Source of the DNA: Phycisphaerae bacterium
Lineage (GTDB): Bacteria; Planctomycetota; Phycisphaerae; Phycisphaerales; Phycisphaeraceae
Assembly: GCA_002688155.1 (NCBI GenBank)
Contig: NZCH01000030.1
Location: 1 to 8,993 of the forward strand
DNA: 8,993 bases
Direction of reading: 5' to 3'
Shown: positions 6,332 through 8,993 of the stretch, piece after piece
Layout of the letters: each line of letters starts with the position of its first letter
How positions within the stretch are numbered: the first letter of the stretch is position 1
Translations under genes and position numbers: made by a program
The notes under the pieces: generated by a model
Told to the model about the DNA's origin: nothing
The model's input: only the letters and a program-made list of their open reading frames with translations
Databases searched by the model: none

Positions 6332-7648
6332 ATGCCCCCAAACACGCCGCCGCCCGCCGCTGAGTCCGACGTGCGCATGCGCGGGTTTGCCCACCGCAGC
6401 ACCGTCGTACAGGCGCTGGCGTGGCTGGACGCGAACAGCTTGCCGCTGGGCGATGAGCCGGTCGACTTGCCAGCTGCCGCGGGCCGGGTGCTCGCTCGCG
6501 AAGTCGTCAGCCGCGTCGACGTGCCCGGATTCGACCGCGCCATGATGGACGGCTACGCCCTGCACGCCGCCGACACGCTGGGTGCGTCGTCGTACAACCG
6601 ACTTGCACTGGCCATCATCAACCCACCGGTCAACGAAACCGAAACCCCCGGAACCCCCGGAACCCCCGAACCCCCGGGAACCCCGGGAACATCGTTTGAC
6701 GGCACCGTCGAACCGGGCCAGGCATTTCGCATCATGACTGGCGCACCTATCCCCGCCGGCGCCGACGCGGTGTTGCCGGTCGAACAGGTCGACACGCAGG
6801 GCGATCAGGTCTTCGCGCAGGGTGAAGTGACGCCGGGCAAGAACATCGGCCAGCGCGGCGAGGACGTCGCCCGAGGCGCATGTGTGTTCGACGCCGGCCG
6901 GCAACTGCGCCCACAGGATCTGGGCGTGCTGTCGTCGATCGGTGTGGGTAAGATCAACGTCGTGCGCCGCCCGCGCGTGCGGCTGGCAGTGACCGGCAAC
7001 GAACTGCTGCCCGCGGGCACAACACCTGACGGGTTTCACATCGCCGACGCGAACGGTCCAATGCTCGCGGCGCTCGTTACGCGCGATGGCGGCGACGTCA
7101 TCGACCGCGGCATCGTCAAAGACAACCCCGGCGATATTCTCGAAGCGCTCAATGATGACGTCGACGTCGTGCTGCTCTCAGGCGGGTCGAGCGTCGGCCA
7201 GGACGACCACGCACCGGTCCTGCTCGCTCAGCACGGCGAACTGGCGATCCACGGTATCGCCATGCGGCCAAGCAGCCCCGCGGGAATGGGCCGCATCGGG
7301 CAACGGCGGGGGTTCCTGTTGCCGGGCAACCCGGTGTCGTGCCTGTGTGCCTACGATTTTTTCGCCGGACGCGCGATCCGCGCCCTGGGCGGACGAAGCC
7401 GCGACTGGCCATACGCGACTGTCACACGCCCGCTGCGGCGCAAGCTCGTGTCACAGGTTGGCCGCGTCGACTACGCACGCGTCACGCTCATCGACGACGC
7501 CGTCGAACCGCTGGCCATCGGTGGCGCGTCTGTGCTCAGCTCCACCACAAGGGCCCACGGGTTCGTTGTGATCGACGCGGATAGTGAAGGCTTCGCGGCG
7601 GATTCACCGGTGCACGTGTATCTGTACGATTCATGGGGTTGCGTCTGA
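6332..7648 (+). CDS. moeA: MoeA-type molybdopterin molybdenum/tungsten transferase
   Basis: This 438-residue enzyme inserts metal oxyanion into adenylylated molybdopterin. Domain order is as in MoeA: N-terminal region with VPGFDRAMMDGYA (64-76), then MTGAPIPAGADAVLPVEQV (135-153), QDLGVLSSIGVGKINVVRRPRVRLAVTGNELL (195-226), and the MoCF-binding domain with LLSGGSSVGQDD (281-292) and LLPGNPVSCLCAYDFF (329-344), then a C-terminal beta domain (about 365-438). Where many MoeA proteins have a KPGKP-like loop, this has MRPSSPAGMG (311-320). Residues 104-121 are an inserted Gly/Thr/Pro-rich loop. Start choice is uncertain: ATG 6332, ATG 6377 (MRGFAHRS, where family similarity begins) and GTG 6299 are in frame, none with a good ribosome site. 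Its position divergent from the AOR operon suggests it could be a tungsten-dedicated copy, but it may equally be the cell's only MoeA. Confidence 0.93.
   Translation: MPPNTPPPAAESDVRMRGFAHRSTVVQALAWLDANSLPLGDEPVDLPAAAGRVLAREVVSRVDVPGFDRAMMDGYALHAADTLGASSYNRLALAIINPPVNETETPGTPGTPEPPGTPGTSFDGTVEPGQAFRIMTGAPIPAGADAVLPVEQVDTQGDQVFAQGEVTPGKNIGQRGEDVARGACVFDAGRQLRPQDLGVLSSIGVGKINVVRRPRVRLAVTGNELLPAGTTPDGFHIADANGPMLAALVTRDGGDVIDRGIVKDNPGDILEALNDDVDVVLLSGGSSVGQDDHAPVLLAQHGELAIHGIAMRPSSPAGMGRIGQRRGFLLPGNPVSCLCAYDFFAGRAIRALGGRSRDWPYATVTRPLRRKLVSQVGRVDYARVTLIDDAVEPLAIGGASVLSSTTRAHGFVVIDADSEGFAADSPVHVYLYDSWGCV
6641..6690 (+). repeat. Nine-base tandem repeat inside moeA
   Basis: About five degenerate copies of a GGAACCCCC-type unit lie in frame and encode an E-T-P-G-T-P-G-T-P-E-P-P-G-T-P-G-T-S loop at residues 104-121. 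The unit length is a multiple of three, so copy-number change would lengthen or shorten the loop without a frameshift. It sits between the N-terminal domain strand ALAII and the FDGTVEPGQAFRI strand, where a surface loop is expected. Confidence 0.8.
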
Positions 7649-7764
7649 GTATTGATAATGTGCTCGCCTGGAATTTTGGCCACAAAGGCCGCGCCAGGTT
7701 CCCTGCAGTGAAGAATCCGGGCAATACTCACGCGCCGGTACCCAAGCGCCGCGGCAGCGCAACC
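7649..7764 (+). other. Spacer between moeA and the BNR-repeat gene
   Basis: This 116-bp stretch is open in the frame of the next gene but its translation (about 44 residues from ATG 7633) is low-complexity basic sequence with no family similarity I recognise. I treat it as non-coding. I see no terminator with a T-run after moeA. Confidence 0.5.
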
Positions 7765-8484
7765 ATGACCTTCATTGACCCGATCGATCAAGGCTGGATC
7801 AAACGCATCGATCCGTCACAGCCGCTTGGCCGAGCCGGCGGCGCACGGTGCGTCATCACCCAGCCCGGCTGCCTGCTTTGCAGTTTCGTGACGCAATCGC
7901 GTCTGGGCAGCAACGATTTCGTCCCCGCGATCGCACGCAGCGGCGACGGCGGCGTGACGCGGCACAACGAGAACATCATTTGGCCGGACCTGGCAGAGCG
8001 CTGGTCGATTCTCGCATCGATCAGCCGATCGCCCGGCGGCGCGTTACTGCTCTTCGGATCGCGCACGCCGATCGACGAGCCCGGTGAGCCGTTCTGGTCA
8101 GACCAGGTCCAGGGTCTCAAGGCCAACGAACTGATCTGGGCCGGTTCCGACAATGACGGCCAGACGTGGTCCGACCCTCAGCCCATTTCATTGCCCGTCG
8201 CCGGTGCCGCCGAGGCGCCCGGACCGATGTGCGTTACCCGCGACGGCAGGTGGCTGTGCTGCTACTGCCCGTACCCGACGTTCGACCCGGCCATCCGTGT
8301 CGATCGCAGCCGGGTGATCCTGCTCGTCAGCGACGACCGCGGCCAAACATGGCGACACACGCGCAGTTGCGTTGTACTGCTTCACCGTTCAGCAGCATCC
8401 AAATTAAACATTTGTGCGACGTTGCCGCCCAGGATCAGCGCTTTCTCCTGGCGCGACAGGAATTCGCAGTGCAGGCGAATGTAA
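7765..8484 (+). CDS. BNR/Asp-box sialidase-like protein, 3' part replaced
   Basis: From ATG 7765 the frame encodes a protein with three Asp-box-like repeats: SGDGGVT (59-65, degenerate), SDNDGQTW (128-135) and SDDRGQTW (189-196). These sit on the corners of a beta-propeller in sialidases and related glycan-handling or uncharacterised proteins. No signal peptide is visible, so a cytoplasmic location is likely for this form. The family normally runs to about 330-400 residues; here genuine sequence stops near residue 200 (about 8365). The last 40 codons are antisense to the amidohydrolase gene and have a different base composition. The gene is therefore broken or joined to foreign sequence, and probably not functional as it stands. 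ATG 7633 is an alternative start overlapping moeA but adds no conserved sequence. The substrate cannot be stated. Confidence 0.72.
   Translation: MTFIDPIDQGWIKRIDPSQPLGRAGGARCVITQPGCLLCSFVTQSRLGSNDFVPAIARSGDGGVTRHNENIIWPDLAERWSILASISRSPGGALLLFGSRTPIDEPGEPFWSDQVQGLKANELIWAGSDNDGQTWSDPQPISLPVAGAAEAPGPMCVTRDGRWLCCYCPYPTFDPAIRVDRSRVILLVSDDRGQTWRHTRSCVVLLHRSAASKLNICATLPPRISAFSWRDRNSQCRRM
8355..8384. other. Junction between two unrelated sequence segments
   Basis: Left of about 8365 the plus strand codes for a GC-rich Asp-box protein. Right of about 8382 the minus strand codes for an amidohydrolase. GC in the sampled 60-base lines falls from about 67 percent (8221-8340) to roughly 47-62 percent, averaging about 55 percent (lines sampled from 8401 on). 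No direct repeat, inverted repeat or transposase marks the breakpoint. Confidence 0.65.
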
Positions 8485-8993
8485 TCGGCGGCTTGACGAT
8501 AGGTACACCAGTTGCCGCCGCAAAACGGCATGTCCGTTCCCCACATCAGCTTTTCGATCCCGACCTCGTCGCGCCATTGCCGCAACATTTCCTGTCCCTG
8601 GACGAAAGGATACTCGGGCCACTTGGCGGGCATCAGGACTTCGGCATACATGTTCGGGCGCTTCAAAAGCAACATCACCTCCTGCGGCACTCCGATTTCA
8701 TGAATCATCGTCGCCGGCACCAGTCCATGGGTCAGCACCGACGGAATATCCGGATGCCGCTGGGCCCAGCGATCAACCTCGGCAGTGTACTGCATGAAAC
8801 TCTCCACCCGATCACGACGACGGGCGTCCAGGTACCACCACACGGGAATCTCGAGATCTTGCACAAGTTTCCAAAGCGGCTCGAATTTACTGTCGTCAAT
8901 ATGGTCGGTATAGCCGTCGAAGCAAAACAGCTCGACACTGAAATAGAGTCCCTTGCAGCCCTGTTCGCGGATGGAGCGCTCCAGGCGCTCAAG
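8382..8993 (-). CDS. Amidohydrolase family 2 protein, C-terminal 203 residues
   Basis: The frame is open from the right window edge to a TGA at 8382-8384, so the start is outside. The visible part is the C-terminal side of a metal-dependent TIM-barrel hydrolase or decarboxylase of the amidohydrolase_2 type. It shows strand-like VLTHGL with a candidate metal-binding His, LMWGTDMPFCGG with the late conserved Asp, and the typical ending ALILGGNVAQMFNL that closes such proteins. Earlier segments CKGLYFSVELFCFDGYTDHIDDSKFEPLWKL and IPVWWYLD fit the barrel strand preceding the first of these. A GTG at 8864 is in frame but would cut off about 43 conserved residues, so it is not the start. Family members include aromatic-acid decarboxylases and lactonases; substrate unknown. 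Base composition differs from everything to its left, and it has no evident link to the tungsten genes. Confidence 0.85.
   Translation of the reverse strand, partial: LERLERSIREQGCKGLYFSVELFCFDGYTDHIDDSKFEPLWKLVQDLEIPVWWYLDARRRDRVESFMQYTAEVDRWAQRHPDIPSVLTHGLVPATMIHEIGVPQEVMLLLKRPNMYAEVLMPAKWPEYPFVQGQEMLRQWRDEVGIEKLMWGTDMPFCGGNWCTYRQAADYIRLHCEFLSRQEKALILGGNVAQMFNLDAAER

Noticed and set aside
6317..7039. Minus-strand open frame (240 codons) antisense to moeA
   Set aside because: The glycine-serine repeats in it are just the reverse reading of the moeA nine-base repeat; no family similarity is visible.
7633..7764. Extended N-terminus for the Asp-box gene from ATG 7633
   Set aside because: It would overlap moeA and add 44 basic, low-complexity residues with no signal peptide. 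ATG 7765 begins where ordered-looking sequence begins.
8382..8484. Genuine convergent overlap of the Asp-box and amidohydrolase genes
   Set aside because: The last 40 codons of the plus frame show no Asp-box or propeller-like pattern and are simply the antisense of conserved amidohydrolase codons; truncation explains it better.

Overview
The window reads as one coherent tungsten-enzyme locus filling roughly the first 7.6 kb, followed by an unrelated tail. On the minus strand, read right to left, are: a small four-cluster ferredoxin-like subunit (5705-6190), a tungsten-type aldehyde:ferredoxin oxidoreductase (AOR, 3772-5607), an FAD/NAD(P)H-type oxidoreductase (2157-3551), a MoaD/ThiS-like ubiquitin-fold sulfur carrier (1927-2160), the substrate-binding lipoprotein TupA (980-1918), the permease TupB (160-855), and the first 23 codons of what is very probably the ATPase TupC (1-70, cut by the window edge). 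Divergently transcribed on the plus strand is a MoeA-type molybdopterin metal-insertion enzyme (about 6332-7648).

The genes fit together functionally. TupABC would import tungstate. MoeA, and possibly the MoaD-like protein, would serve cofactor assembly. The AOR would oxidise aldehydes to acids (or run in reverse). The polyferredoxin would carry electrons, and the FAD protein could pass them to or from NAD(P). The set resembles the three-subunit AOR described from Aromatoleum aromaticum (ferredoxin-like AorA, tungsten AorB, FAD-containing AorC), here joined to its own metal importer. Several non-coding stretches look regulatory: the 141-bp divergent spacer with two dyads, a 220-bp leader before the FAD gene with a nested stem-loop and a five-codon upstream ORF, and a stem-loop between tupA and tupB.

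Right of the MoeA gene lies the 5' two-thirds of a BNR/Asp-box (sialidase-like) protein on the plus strand. Near position 8365 its character stops abruptly. From about 8382 to the right edge the sequence is the 3' part of an amidohydrolase_2-family gene on the minus strand. Hand-counted GC falls there from about 67 percent to about 55 percent. This is a junction: either a real rearrangement or transfer, or an assembly chimera.

Organism: a GC-rich bacterium with several starts lacking a clear Shine-Dalgarno. The MoeA wording (GFDRAMMDGYA, MRPSSPAGMG, PGNPVSCLCAYD) and the sialidase-like neighbour suggest Planctomycetota to me. That is an impression from family resemblance, not a computed placement. 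I saw no rRNA, tRNA, CRISPR array, insertion sequence or phage gene.
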